From the IMG/VR virus record IMGVR_UViG_3300030739_000003, positions 1 through 44,557 of that record: 44,557 nt of DNA; one strand, given 5' to 3'. Each line of letters starts with the position of its first letter. Within the stretch, counting starts at the first letter, position 1. The DNA is from a virus. A model generated the notes under the pieces. The model did not search any database. It had not been told where the DNA came from and saw only the letters and a program-made list of their open reading frames with translations. Shown here one piece after another: positions 7,722-17,096 of the stretch. The translations under genes were made by a program, and so were the position numbers.

Positions 7722-9392
7722 GTGCCAAACATTGCCGAGTACAACGCGACGGATACCCTCAAGCCCGACAACATGGGCGCTGAGGCTTTCGCCATGGAAG
7801 GCCGCCGCGTCGGTCAGTTCTATCACCAGATGGGGCAGGACATCGGCGGCGGGATCGACACCCTGGGCAAGGAGGCTGGCAAGTACCAAGCCTTCCAAGA
7901 GATTGGCCACCTCTCCGCCACGGGCGCGCAGGTCCATAATAGCCTAGATCAGAGCCTCACGGATACGCTGAACAAGGCCGACCCGAACGACCCCACGACT
8001 GCCGTCAAGTGGCGTGAGCAAGTCCTGGAGCCAGCGCTCCAGCAATACCAAAGCGCGCCTGTGACGCCCGAGGGCAAACAGTACGCGATGCAGCACGCCA
8101 ACGAGCTGCGCCAGTTCTTCAATGAGAAGGCGATAGGCGGGCAGGCTGACATGGCCGGCGCGGCCCTGATGACGAACCTTCAGACCATGTCGAACAACGC
8201 GGAGTACAGTGCCCAGCAGGACCCCACGTCGGCGGACCTTGTGCGCAACACCTTCCGCATGTCCGTCCAGTCCATGCTCGCGACGCACCCGCAGCTCACC
8301 CCGCAGCAGACTGCCGCCTTCACCCAGCATATCGAAGCCGGGGAGCGCCAGATCACCCTTGCTCAAGGCCAGGGCATGGCCCAGAAGAACCCGGACGCGG
8401 CGATTGACGCCGTGAAGGCCGGCGGTCCCTTCGCGAACTATCTCAGCCAGGAGGACCGCGACGGTCTGATCCGCTACGCTACAGAGCAGAAGCAAGCCGG
8501 CCTTATTGACCAGGAGCGCCAGGAGCGCGCCCAGAAGCAACAGGCCGAGGACCAGTCTCAGGCGCGCGCTGGCCAATACCTGACCGCCTTCGGCAGCACC
8601 GACACCTCCAGCCCGACCTTCGTAGCCGACGCGACCAAGCGTGTCCTGACCGACCCGACGCTCCTGCCGGCGACGCGGGATAGCCTCGTGTCCATGGCCA
8701 GCCGCCTGCACGAGCAAGGCCAGAACGCCGACAAGATCGTGGACGACCCGAACACCCTGCACTCCCTGATTACTCGGATCGGCTCCCCGAACCCGCCGAC
8801 GCAGGCCGAGGTCATGGGCCAGATCGGGCTTCCCCACGGGCTGTCCATGTCGGGCGCGGACTTCGTGATGAGCCATATCAACCCCAAGACCCCGCATGAC
8901 GAGCTGGATACCAAGATGCTCGACGCCGAGATGGACTTGTGGAAGACGGGCACCTCCTCCGGTTCGCTGATCAGCGGTATGCCTGACGTGAAAGGCAAGC
9001 AAGCCTACACCGACGCCATCAACTTCTACCTGCCCCTGATCAAGCAAGGCGAGGCGGCCGGCATCCCCATGCACGAGCTCCTGGCCCCGCCGGACGCCCA
9101 GCACCCCAACTCGATTTACCATCAACGGCTGATCGAAAGCTTCAACCCGAACAACGTCCCCGGCCGTGGCGGGCCGACCGCTGCGCAGCGCACACAGTCA
9201 ACTTCCATCCTTGACAGCGTGACGCACGTGTGGCAACAGTTCCAGGGTATGGGCGAGCAACTGAAGGCTGCAACATCTGGAGGCGGCGAGGCAATCGCCC
9301 CGATCCCACACTGGACCCCCAGCACGTTGCAGCCCAACACGACGCCGCCACAAGCTGGACGCCCCAGCCTGGATCAAATCTTCGGGAACTAA
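7722..9392 (+). CDS. Internal virion protein, gp15-like (GTG start)
   Basis: The start is GTG at 7722 with AGGAGG seven bases upstream; the ATG at 7773 lies 17 codons in and has no good site. The 556-residue product is highly helical and rich in Gln, Ala and Asp, with no Cys and no membrane segment, as expected for the gp15 class that forms the periplasmic part of the ejection tunnel (T7 gp15 is 747 residues). Identification depends on its place between the gp14-like and gp16-like genes. Confidence 0.7.
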   Translation: MPNIAEYNATDTLKPDNMGAEAFAMEGRRVGQFYHQMGQDIGGGIDTLGKEAGKYQAFQEIGHLSATGAQVHNSLDQSLTDTLNKADPNDPTTAVKWREQVLEPALQQYQSAPVTPEGKQYAMQHANELRQFFNEKAIGGQADMAGAALMTNLQTMSNNAEYSAQQDPTSADLVRNTFRMSVQSMLATHPQLTPQQTAAFTQHIEAGERQITLAQGQGMAQKNPDAAIDAVKAGGPFANYLSQEDRDGLIRYATEQKQAGLIDQERQERAQKQQAEDQSQARAGQYLTAFGSTDTSSPTFVADATKRVLTDPTLLPATRDSLVSMASRLHEQGQNADKIVDDPNTLHSLITRIGSPNPPTQAEVMGQIGLPHGLSMSGADFVMSHINPKTPHDELDTKMLDAEMDLWKTGTSSGSLISGMPDVKGKQAYTDAINFYLPLIKQGEAAGIPMHELLAPPDAQHPNSIYHQRLIESFNPNNVPGRGGPTAAQRTQSTSILDSVTHVWQQFQGMGEQLKAATSGGGEAIAPIPHWTPSTLQPNTTPPQAGRPSLDQIFGN

Positions 9393-9395
9393 ATC

Positions 9396-12300
9396 ATGGC
9401 CGTTCCGGCACAAACTCCTGGTCCCGTTGGCGCTCCGCAGCCGACGCTAACTCCGTTCGAGCAGAAGGTCGTTCAGGCCCGCAGCCTCGGCTACAGCAAC
9501 GACCAGATCGCCGACAAGGTCAGCCAGCAGTACGACAAGGCGATCCAGGCGGGCTACAGCCCGGCGGATATCCAGCACTACATGGGCTTCAGCCCCCAGG
9601 CTCAGGCCCAGTCGACGCAGACCATGGCGGCCCAGGCCAAGGCCACGTACCAAGCGCAGCCGCCGCAACCTCAGGCGACGGACAACCCGTTCGACCTGTT
9701 CATGGCAGGGTTGAAGTCCAGCTCCGGCGGCCTCATTGCGCACGCGGGCGCGCCGGGCTTCGTCCCCAGCCAGCACGCCGGTATGATCTCTCGCTTGGCC
9801 TATGCGGCCGGGGATGAGACCGGCGACCTTCCGGCTCAAATCATCGGCGGCTTGGGTGGCGCGGCGGCCGGCGCGGCTGTCCCCGGAGCGGACCTCACGG
9901 GTGTCCCGGAGGCCATCGGCGCGGGCGCGGGGGCCATGGGCCTGCCCGAGCATATTAAGCAACAGTACGCCGACGAGATCAAGCACGGGGCCTACAAGTC
10001 TGCAGGCGACTTCGCTGAGCGCCAGACGAGCGTCTGGGGAGCCACGGCTGTCCAGGCCGGCATCGGCGCGGCGACCTTCGGCACCGGCAAGTATGTCGGC
10101 GGTGCGCTCGAAGCCGGAGGCATGGCCGTTGTCCCGCGCACGTTCCTCCGTGGCTCATCCGAGCTGGCCGCCCAGGCCGCCGCGACCTATGCCCTAACCG
10201 GCAAGCTGATGACCAAGGAAGACCTGATCGACAGCGCCATCCTCATGGCCGGCTTCCATGGCGCGGTCCACCTCGCGAAGACCTCCACGCCTATCGTGGC
10301 GGCGGCGAAGCAAAACCTGTCCGACAATTGGGTGAAGACTGGCGAGACCCCCAGCCAAGCCACCGCGCGCGTGGCGAACGACCCCGTGCAGCGGCAGGGC
10401 TTCAGCATCCCGAACGACACCCCGCGCTTCGTGCCGCCGGGCTCCGCCAGCCATGGCAACTACGTCCTGCCCAAGGTCCCTGGCTCGTTCGAGGCGGCGG
10501 CGTCCTGGATGCTGAAGACCGAGGGTGGCCTGACCGCCGATACGGGCGGCGTGACCAAGTACGGCATCTCCGCCAACGCCCACCCCGGCGTCGACATCAA
10601 GAACCTGTCCGTGCCCCAGGCCGTGCAAATCTATCACGACGACTACTGGAAGCCGATGGGGATCGACAACCTGCCCAAGAACATGCAGCTCCCTGCCTTT
10701 GACGCCGCGATCAACGAGGGCGTCGCCAAGGCGAAGGAGATGCTGGCGGAGAGCGGCAACGACCCTCAGAAGTTCCAGGAGCTTCGCGAACAGCACTATC
10801 GCTCCCTGGCGGAGGGCAACCCGACCAAGTACGGCAAGTACCTGCCGACGTGGCTCCAGCGCATCGGGAGCCCAAACGCAGGCGTGCCCCTGTCGGACGG
10901 CTTCTCTTTGGCCAAGGATTTGAACGATGGCAACGAGCCCTCGTCCGAGGAACTGAAGGGCTTGCAGACCGCGAGCAACGACGATCAGCCCGGCTTCCTC
11001 CAGCGCTTCGCCGCCGATGAGAGCGGGGCGATCCCCGGCAAGGCCAAGCAACTGACCGACGACATGACACCGGAAGCGCCGGCCGACGCCTGGGCCTCAA
11101 CCGCAGCGCATATGTCCGACGTGGAGAAGCCGCCGTCATTCAGCGAGAACCTGAAGACCATGGGCGCGGCAGTCTACCGCGAGATGGCCGCACCCGACCG
11201 CCCCATCGGCAAGCTCGTGGATGCGGTGATGAAGGGCGGCTCCATCGCCGACGCCGACAACCCCAAGTTCCTTGCCCGTGTGGCGGAGACCAGCGACAGC
11301 CGCGCCCAGTACATGCTGGAGCGGAACATGGTCGATACCCAGGGCAACATCACCGGGCCGGGCCTCAAGCCTATCCTAGCCCCGTTCGAGGGCGAGCAAG
11401 GCCCCAAGAACTTCTGGACCTACAGCATCGCCCGCTGGGCGGCGGAGAAGGCCGGGCAGAACAAGGAGACGGGCGTCGACCTGTCCAATGCTCTCCAGGT
11501 CATCCAGGAAGGCCACGGCAAGTACGGCGAGGCGTTCAAGCAACTCCAGGAGTGGCAGAACGGAACCCTGGCTTACGCCCGCGACGCCGGCCTGATCACG
11601 CCGGAAGCCTTCGACCGCTGGACCACGGAGAACCAAGCCCGCATCCCTGGCTACCGCGACCTCGGCAACGCGCCCGGCGGCCCTAAGGGGGCCAAGGGTC
11701 TGGTTGGCTACAACCCGGTCAAGGAGATGGTCGGGTCGGACAAGAACATCCTGAACATCCAGCAGAGCCTCATGCGAGATGCGTTCCTCCGCGTCGAGCT
11801 AGCCAACAACAACATGTTCGCCCGCAGCGCCATGGATGCGGCGGCCAGCATCGGCATGGCGACGAAGGTCGGCGACGAGAAGGTCGACCTGGACATGTCC
11901 AAGGCTTCTGACGCCGCGACGAAGATCGACCCCGATGCGGACGTGACCTTGGCCCAGCTCTCCGGCAGCAAGTTCGGGAAGGACGAGGTCCCAGTCCTGC
12001 GCGACGGCAATCTGGAGAAGTGGATACCACACGACCCCGAGCTGACCCGGCTTCTGCGCGGCTACGACCAGCAGAGCTTGGCCACGTGGCAGAAGATCGC
12101 TGCGATACCGGCGAAGTTCCAACGTTCCATGATCACGCTGAACCCCCTGTTCCCTGTCCATATCCTGGCGTATGACGTGCCCTTCCAGGCGATCACGAAG
12201 CCCGGCCTGCGCAACACCATCGCCGACGCCTACACCGGCCTTGGGCACGTGTTCGGCAAGACCGACACCTGGGATGAGTGGATGCGCAAAGGCAACCCCG

Positions 12301-13841
12301 ACCGTGTCTTCCAGGGCTTGAACCGCAATGACTACATGCGCAATGTCCTGAAGGGCAACGACGATCCGGACTTCCTCGGCGGCGTGTTCAACGCGATCAA
12401 GACCCCGGCGGATATGCTGAAGGCCTGGAGCATGAACATGTCCCAGGTCATGCCGGTTGGTAGATACGCGCGCCGCGCGGGAGACGAGAGCGACTTAGCC
12501 GCCGGCTACGCGGCCTCGGAAGCGCCCTTCCACCGCAGCAAGTATGGCGGTCCGGCGGCCAAGGCCCTGAACACGACCATCCCGTTCTTTACGGCGTACA
12601 TCAACAGCCTGGAGAAGACGGGCCGTGCGCTCGTCGGGATCAGCCGACCGGGCGAACCGGAGGTCAACGCCGCCCAGACCTGGGCCAAGGCAGCCGCCTT
12701 CATCACCTTGCCGATCCTAGGAGGCATGGCGCACAACCATGACAAGATTTGGTACAAGAACGTTCCTGACTACGTGAAGGACAACGCTCTGCTCATGCAC
12801 TTCGGCGACGACTGGGAAGTGACGGATCAGAAGGACGAGCTAGGTAACCCAATCGTTATCCCTCATGGCCACACCTTCACCTACAAGTATCCTCCGATCC
12901 TGTCACTGCTATTCGGTGCGATCCCCCGCCGGTTGGCCGAACAGTTCTTGTATGATAATCCGGATGCTTGGGATGACTTCGGCAAGTCCGTGGCCTCATC
13001 CTTCGCGCCTCCCGGCGGCATGACCTACTCGGCCTTCCTGCCGATCCTGGAGCACGTGTCCAACTACAGTTTCTTCCGGGGTCAGCCCATCGTCCCAGAC
13101 AGCGTGGCGCACAACCTGCCCACGGCCCAGAAGTACACGCCCTACAGCACCGTCACCGCGCGCGCTCTGTCGGCCTTCGTGAACGACATTCCACTAGTCA
13201 AGAACCTCAACCTGTCGCCGCCGATCATTGACAACTACATCTCCCAGTACGCTGGCACCCTGGGCGAGGCAGCCACGCACACCATCGATATGGGATTGCA
13301 GGCCGCTGGCGTAGCCCGTCAACGTGACCCGACGCCGCACCTGGAGGACACCCCGCTCCTGTCGAGCTGGATGACCCGCTATCCCAGCGCCAGCGCCCAG
13401 CCCACGCGCGACTTCGACGCCTCCTGGGCCAAGTACCAAGGCCTGCATGAACAGCTTGCCTTGGCCCTAAAGAACGACGACTTCGCCACCTTCCAGCAAA
13501 CGCTCTCGGATCATCCCGAGGCCGCTGCCGGCCGGCTGGCGTTGGGCAAGGGCACGGCCCCGCCGGGGAACCCGCAGCAATATGAGGGCGCGCTCGAAGC
13601 CGCTCAGCCGCAGATCAAGCCCGAGATGATGCAATGGCTCCAAGGCGCAAAGGCGATCCAGAATGAGGAGAAGATGATCAAGTACATCAACTCCCTCCCC
13701 GGCCGCCAGGATGCCGACAATCCCGCCGCGCCGTTCATGACCTCGGCTGAGAAGCGGCAGCAGCTTGACCAGCACTATGCTACAATCCAGATGATGAGTG
13801 AACGTGTCAACGAGGTCGGCCGCACCGCCGGTATCAGGTAA
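9396..13841 (+). CDS. Internal virion protein, gp16-like, with GH108-type muramidase
   Basis: This 1481-residue protein is the largest in the window and occupies the T7 gp16 position. Around residues 364-490 it has a GH108/ZliS-like N-acetylmuramidase domain: SWMLKTEGG with the likely catalytic Glu376, then GGVTKYGIS, a conserved YHDDYWKPMG segment and ALDAAIN-like FDAAINEGV. The enzyme would open peptidoglycan during DNA entry. T7 gp16 instead carries a lytic transglycosylase domain at its N-terminus. The rest is helical, with an N-terminal segment containing a repeated LGYSNDQI / AGYSPADI pattern and hydrophobic stretches that may span the inner membrane. The stop overlaps the fibre start (TAATG). 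Confidence 0.85.
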   Translation: MAVPAQTPGPVGAPQPTLTPFEQKVVQARSLGYSNDQIADKVSQQYDKAIQAGYSPADIQHYMGFSPQAQAQSTQTMAAQAKATYQAQPPQPQATDNPFDLFMAGLKSSSGGLIAHAGAPGFVPSQHAGMISRLAYAAGDETGDLPAQIIGGLGGAAAGAAVPGADLTGVPEAIGAGAGAMGLPEHIKQQYADEIKHGAYKSAGDFAERQTSVWGATAVQAGIGAATFGTGKYVGGALEAGGMAVVPRTFLRGSSELAAQAAATYALTGKLMTKEDLIDSAILMAGFHGAVHLAKTSTPIVAAAKQNLSDNWVKTGETPSQATARVANDPVQRQGFSIPNDTPRFVPPGSASHGNYVLPKVPGSFEAAASWMLKTEGGLTADTGGVTKYGISANAHPGVDIKNLSVPQAVQIYHDDYWKPMGIDNLPKNMQLPAFDAAINEGVAKAKEMLAESGNDPQKFQELREQHYRSLAEGNPTKYGKYLPTWLQRIGSPNAGVPLSDGFSLAKDLNDGNEPSSEELKGLQTASNDDQPGFLQRFAADESGAIPGKAKQLTDDMTPEAPADAWASTAAHMSDVEKPPSFSENLKTMGAAVYREMAAPDRPIGKLVDAVMKGGSIADADNPKFLARVAETSDSRAQYMLERNMVDTQGNITGPGLKPILAPFEGEQGPKNFWTYSIARWAAEKAGQNKETGVDLSNALQVIQEGHGKYGEAFKQLQEWQNGTLAYARDAGLITPEAFDRWTTENQARIPGYRDLGNAPGGPKGAKGLVGYNPVKEMVGSDKNILNIQQSLMRDAFLRVELANNNMFARSAMDAAASIGMATKVGDEKVDLDMSKASDAATKIDPDADVTLAQLSGSKFGKDEVPVLRDGNLEKWIPHDPELTRLLRGYDQQSLATWQKIAAIPAKFQRSMITLNPLFPVHILAYDVPFQAITKPGLRNTIADAYTGLGHVFGKTDTWDEWMRKGNPDRVFQGLNRNDYMRNVLKGNDDPDFLGGVFNAIKTPADMLKAWSMNMSQVMPVGRYARRAGDESDLAAGYAASEAPFHRSKYGGPAAKALNTTIPFFTAYINSLEKTGRALVGISRPGEPEVNAAQTWAKAAAFITLPILGGMAHNHDKIWYKNVPDYVKDNALLMHFGDDWEVTDQKDELGNPIVIPHGHTFTYKYPPILSLLFGAIPRRLAEQFLYDNPDAWDDFGKSVASSFAPPGGMTYSAFLPILEHVSNYSFFRGQPIVPDSVAHNLPTAQKYTPYSTVTARALSAFVNDIPLVKNLNLSPPIIDNYISQYAGTLGEAATHTIDMGLQAAGVARQRDPTPHLEDTPLLSSWMTRYPSASAQPTRDFDASWAKYQGLHEQLALALKNDDFATFQQTLSDHPEAAAGRLALGKGTAPPGNPQQYEGALEAAQPQIKPEMMQWLQGAKAIQNEEKMIKYINSLPGRQDADNPAAPFMTSAEKRQQLDQHYATIQMMSERVNEVGRTAGIR

Positions 13842-15604
13842 TGGTCAATATCCGTCTCCGTGGGCTGCGCTCACCCAACATCCCTTCCGGCACCATCGTC
13901 GGCCGCACGGGGAATGGCAACGGCGAAGCTCAGCTTCTTTCGATCCAGAACCTCCGGGGGATGGGTGTAGCCACGCACGCTGACGTGTCCGTCCAGATCG
14001 CTGCGGCCAACCCGGCTGTAGCGGATGGCGATGTCATGGCGAATATCTCGGGGGCCTCCGCTCAGGCCTCGGGTACGACCGTCAGTGCTCTCCTGGATCA
14101 TGTGTTCAGCGGAGCCACGGGGAGCATCCTCTATCGCGCTGCCGGCGGCTGGACGGCCCTGGCAGCGGGCTCCAGCGGCAAAGTCCTGACGATGGGCGCG
14201 TCCGTCCCGGCCTGGGCCGCTCCGGCCTCTGGAGGTGTCACGTCGATCTCCGCCGGCACGGGCATCAGTCTGAGCACCAACCCCCTCGTTAGCACTGGAA
14301 CCATCTCCTTGGCCTCGGGAGCGGCTGTAGCGAACCTCGGCTACACCCCAGCGCACGCGGGGACGAACGGTGACATCACCAATATCACGGGATTAACTAC
14401 TCCGTTGAATGTTGCCCAGGGCGGCACGGGACAAACGAACATCGCGCAAGCAGGCCTGGGTATTCAAGGCTTGCAGATGAATACTTTGAATAGTAACACG
14501 ACGCTAACACAGGCACAAAGTGGCGGGCTGCTTCTCTTGAACAGCTCGTCACCTTTCACGGTTACGTTTCCGACTGGTGTGTTCTCGACCTACACCTTGG
14601 CCAATACTGGGACCGCGACGGTAACACTCACCTACGGCGGCGGTGGCAACGGTCCGGCTACACTACCCCCGGGATATGCTGTTACTCTGTTCTGCGACCC
14701 CAACCTTGGTAACCAATATTGGATCGTCTCTTACTCGTCTCTTACCGCACCAATCTCGGGGACTGTTCCTGTTGCTAGTGGAGGTACTGGGGCCACGACC
14801 GCTGGTGGTGCTCGGACGAATTTGAGTGCTGCGGCTTCGGGTGCGAATTCCGACATCACCAGCCTCACGGGCCTGACGACAGCGCTTCCGATCACCGAGG
14901 GTGGGACGGGTGCGACCACGCCGACTGCGGCCCTGACGAACCTAGGGGCAGCAGGTCTGGGCACCTCTAATACTTTTACAGGATCGGTTAATTCATTTAC
15001 TAATCAGCTTTTAATAAATCAGAGTGGAGTGACAGACACATGGGACGGCGGAGCTATTATAGGGATAACGGGACCAGGCGGCGCTAACACAAGTATAAAT
15101 TTTACGACTTACTATGGCTCTGCTACTCAGTCCTCCAGCAGGCTTATCTTCCAAAACGCAGGCGGAACAGCTTCGTCTCCGACGAATAATATCATAAATG
15201 ACGTTTTAGGCGCTTTCGTATTTGCTGGATATAACGCCGGGTTTAAGAATACGTCTGCTTTCCGTGCGGTTGCTAGTGAGAACTGGTCCTCAGGCCACCA
15301 AGGCACGGCATTTCAGATATTCTTAACACCAAATGGTAGCACATCTGCGCAAACGGCGCTGACTGTACTTGGCGATGGAACATTAACTACCGGACCATCT
15401 CAGTCAGTCTTAAGAACCCCTGGTCTAAGTGTAGTAAAGATTGTTTCGACCGTGTCTGGTCTTCCATCGGCCGCGACGGAAGGCAATGGGGCCTGCCGCA
15501 TCGTGACTGACGCGCTCACTCCGGTTCTCGGATCGACAGTGGTGGGTGGCGGTGCAGTCCGTGTGCCAGTCAATAGTGACGGAACGAATTGGCGGGTCGG
15601 CTAG
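13841..15604 (+). CDS. Tail fibre protein with phage fibre repeats
   Basis: The 587-residue product begins with a short conserved-looking N-terminus (MVNIRLRGLRSPNIPSG) and contains several GGTG-type fibre repeats: LNVAQGGTGQTN, VASGGTGATTAGGARTNL and ITEGGTGATTPTAALTNLGA, typical of trimeric fibres. The last residues, RVPVNSDGTNWRVG, match a common fibre end motif. The segment from about 14960 to 15470 is clearly more AT-rich than its flanks and uses codons such as TTA and ATA, which suggests a swapped receptor-binding domain. It should recognise the host surface. Start and previous stop overlap as TAATG. Confidence 0.88.
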   Translation: MVNIRLRGLRSPNIPSGTIVGRTGNGNGEAQLLSIQNLRGMGVATHADVSVQIAAANPAVADGDVMANISGASAQASGTTVSALLDHVFSGATGSILYRAAGGWTALAAGSSGKVLTMGASVPAWAAPASGGVTSISAGTGISLSTNPLVSTGTISLASGAAVANLGYTPAHAGTNGDITNITGLTTPLNVAQGGTGQTNIAQAGLGIQGLQMNTLNSNTTLTQAQSGGLLLLNSSSPFTVTFPTGVFSTYTLANTGTATVTLTYGGGGNGPATLPPGYAVTLFCDPNLGNQYWIVSYSSLTAPISGTVPVASGGTGATTAGGARTNLSAAASGANSDITSLTGLTTALPITEGGTGATTPTAALTNLGAAGLGTSNTFTGSVNSFTNQLLINQSGVTDTWDGGAIIGITGPGGANTSINFTTYYGSATQSSSRLIFQNAGGTASSPTNNIINDVLGAFVFAGYNAGFKNTSAFRAVASENWSSGHQGTAFQIFLTPNGSTSAQTALTVLGDGTLTTGPSQSVLRTPGLSVVKIVSTVSGLPSAATEGNGACRIVTDALTPVLGSTVVGGGAVRVPVNSDGTNWRVG

Positions 15605-15672
15605 ACTTCTGGCCGGAGGAGTGCTATATCGGTTGCTGGCCTCAACAACAACAAGAACAACAGCGCCTTGCC

Positions 15673-15924
15673 ATGTCCCTCGACCATTCGCAGAATGCCG
15701 CCATCATCGGAGGCCATTCGATAGCCCTCGGGACCTTGCTTGGGACGTTCGCGGGGATACTACCACCGCTCGCGACTTTGATTGCCATCATCTTCTACGT
15801 CGTGCAGATCATGGACAGCGGGTTCGTGAAGAAGCACCTAAGACACTGGCGGATCAAACGCATCCGTCGCCGGAGGAAACTACATGACACGCCCCGTCCC
15901 GCAGATAACGCTCGACTTCCTTAA
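15673..15924 (+). CDS. Holin-like membrane protein
   Basis: An 83-residue protein with one or two hydrophobic segments (about residues 11-45, including LGTLLGTFAGILPPLATLIA followed by IIFYVVQI) and a very basic C-terminus (HWRIKRIRRRRK). This pattern, with the next gene encoding a lysozyme, fits a holin that permeabilises the inner membrane to time lysis. The ATG lacks a good ribosome site. It is preceded by a run of CAA triplets (15643-15660) that would leave the mRNA unstructured. A TTG at 15589 in frame would extend the protein by 28 residues but lies inside the fibre gene. It overlaps the endolysin by 41 bases. Confidence 0.7.
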   Translation: MSLDHSQNAAIIGGHSIALGTLLGTFAGILPPLATLIAIIFYVVQIMDSGFVKKHLRHWRIKRIRRRRKLHDTPRPADNARLP

Positions 15925-16651
15925 GTTGGTCGAAGGCTGCAATCTCACTCCCTACCTCGACAGCACCGGACATTGGACCGATGGCTATGGCAATACCCTC
16001 GGTGTGATCCCGCATGGCCTTCCGATCACGCAAGAGATAGCCGACACTGAGCTGGCGGAGAACGCCCAGATCGCGGCCGGCCACATCGCCGAGGTCGTGG
16101 ATGAGGCCGTGGTCCTCCAGCTCACCGACCACGAGTACGCGGCGCTGATCAGCTTCGTGTTCAACCTGGGCTGCGACAAATCCTGGACAATCTGGAAAGA
16201 CCTGAACAATCACCAATTCGAAGACGTGCCCGATCAGCTCAAGCGCTTCGACAAGGGCGTGATCAACGGCAAGCTCCAGGAAATCCCAGGGCTGGACCAC
16301 CGTCGTCTGGCCGAGGTCACACTATGGAACACGGCCGACGTTCCCGCCGCCGTGGCGACCGCCCAGGCCGTGCCCGCTCCCTCCAGCTCTGTCACCCGCG
16401 ACAACCTCGTCACGCCGCCCACGCCGGCCCCCAAGCCCGCTCTGGACCTATCCTCGCTGGTGGTGAAGGCGACGACGGCCGTAGGGTCGGTGGGAGCCCT
16501 GGCCAGCCAACTGCACGACCAGATCGCTCCGCACGCGGATGAGGTCCCGGCCTTCCAGCACGCGGCTGTCATCCTGACCATGGTCGTGGTATCATGTTCG
16601 GTGATCGCCCTGCTGATCCATGACTTCCAATCCAAAGCCGCGAAGGTCTAA
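15884..16651 (+). CDS. GH24 lysozyme (endolysin) with C-terminal membrane segment
   Basis: A 255-residue muramidase. The T4-lysozyme triad is visible as Glu17, Asp26 and Thr32 in VEGCNLTPYLDSTGHWTDGY, with the same 9 and 6 residue spacing as T4 (Glu11, Asp20, Thr26). The catalytic domain spans about residues 5-150. It is followed by a Pro/Ala/Ser linker (residues 160-190) and a hydrophobic C-terminal helix (AAVILTMVVVSCSVIALLIH) with a basic tail. Anchoring at the C-terminus is unusual, since known anchored endolysins usually have an N-terminal signal-anchor. The start has GGAGG seven bases upstream. Confidence 0.88.
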   Translation: MTRPVPQITLDFLKLVEGCNLTPYLDSTGHWTDGYGNTLGVIPHGLPITQEIADTELAENAQIAAGHIAEVVDEAVVLQLTDHEYAALISFVFNLGCDKSWTIWKDLNNHQFEDVPDQLKRFDKGVINGKLQEIPGLDHRRLAEVTLWNTADVPAAVATAQAVPAPSSSVTRDNLVTPPTPAPKPALDLSSLVVKATTAVGSVGALASQLHDQIAPHADEVPAFQHAAVILTMVVVSCSVIALLIHDFQSKAAKV

Positions 16652-16654
16652 GCC

Positions 16655-17092
16655 ATGTCCGATCCGATCCTCCTTATCGCCGCCGGCACCTGTGTCGCCG
16701 CGCCCATCGCCGTTTGGCTGGGCCTCCATTTTCACAAGATCGTCACCACCCTGCCAATTGCTACGGTGGTGAAGACCCCGGCCGTCTCGGCCCCCACTCC
16801 CGCTGTCGCACTCGCGCCGGCCCCCTCGAAAGGAACTGCTCCCGTGACTACCGTTTCCCAAGACATCGCCGACTTCGTGTCGGCCGCTGAGAAGGCCGCC
16901 GAGAGCGCGGAAACCTTCGTCTCCAATGAAGTCTACAGCGCTGCCGTCGCCGCCAAGGCCAAGGCCGAGCAAGACTTCCACGACCTGGGTGTCCAGTACG
17001 ACGCCGACGTGGCGGCCCTCAAGGCCGTCGTCGCCAAGCTCCAAGCCAAACTCCCGGCGGCTCCGGCCGGCGGCGTGACCGCTCCGGGCTAG
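16655..17092 (+). CDS. Membrane protein of lysis cassette, unknown role
   Basis: A 145-residue protein with a hydrophobic N-terminus (PILLIAAGTCVAAPIAVWLGL), a Pro/Ala/Thr-rich linker (residues 38-65) and a helical, charged C-terminal half (ISADFVSAAEKAAESAET-type heptads and KAKAEQDFHDLG). It lies four bases after the endolysin and five before the Rz-like gene. It could be an accessory holin, an antiholin or a spanin-associated factor. The sequence cannot distinguish these, and no family was recognised. AAGGTCTAAGCC precedes the ATG. Confidence 0.75.
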   Translation: MSDPILLIAAGTCVAAPIAVWLGLHFHKIVTTLPIATVVKTPAVSAPTPAVALAPAPSKGTAPVTTVSQDIADFVSAAEKAAESAETFVSNEVYSAAVAAKAKAEQDFHDLGVQYDADVAALKAVVAKLQAKLPAAPAGGVTAPG

Positions 17093-17096
17093 TCCG

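Noticed and set aside
7944-9125. Antisense frame of 393 codons within the gp15-like gene
   Set aside because: Same cause: a shadow of the sense frame with Val/Gly/Arg-rich sequence and no start signal.
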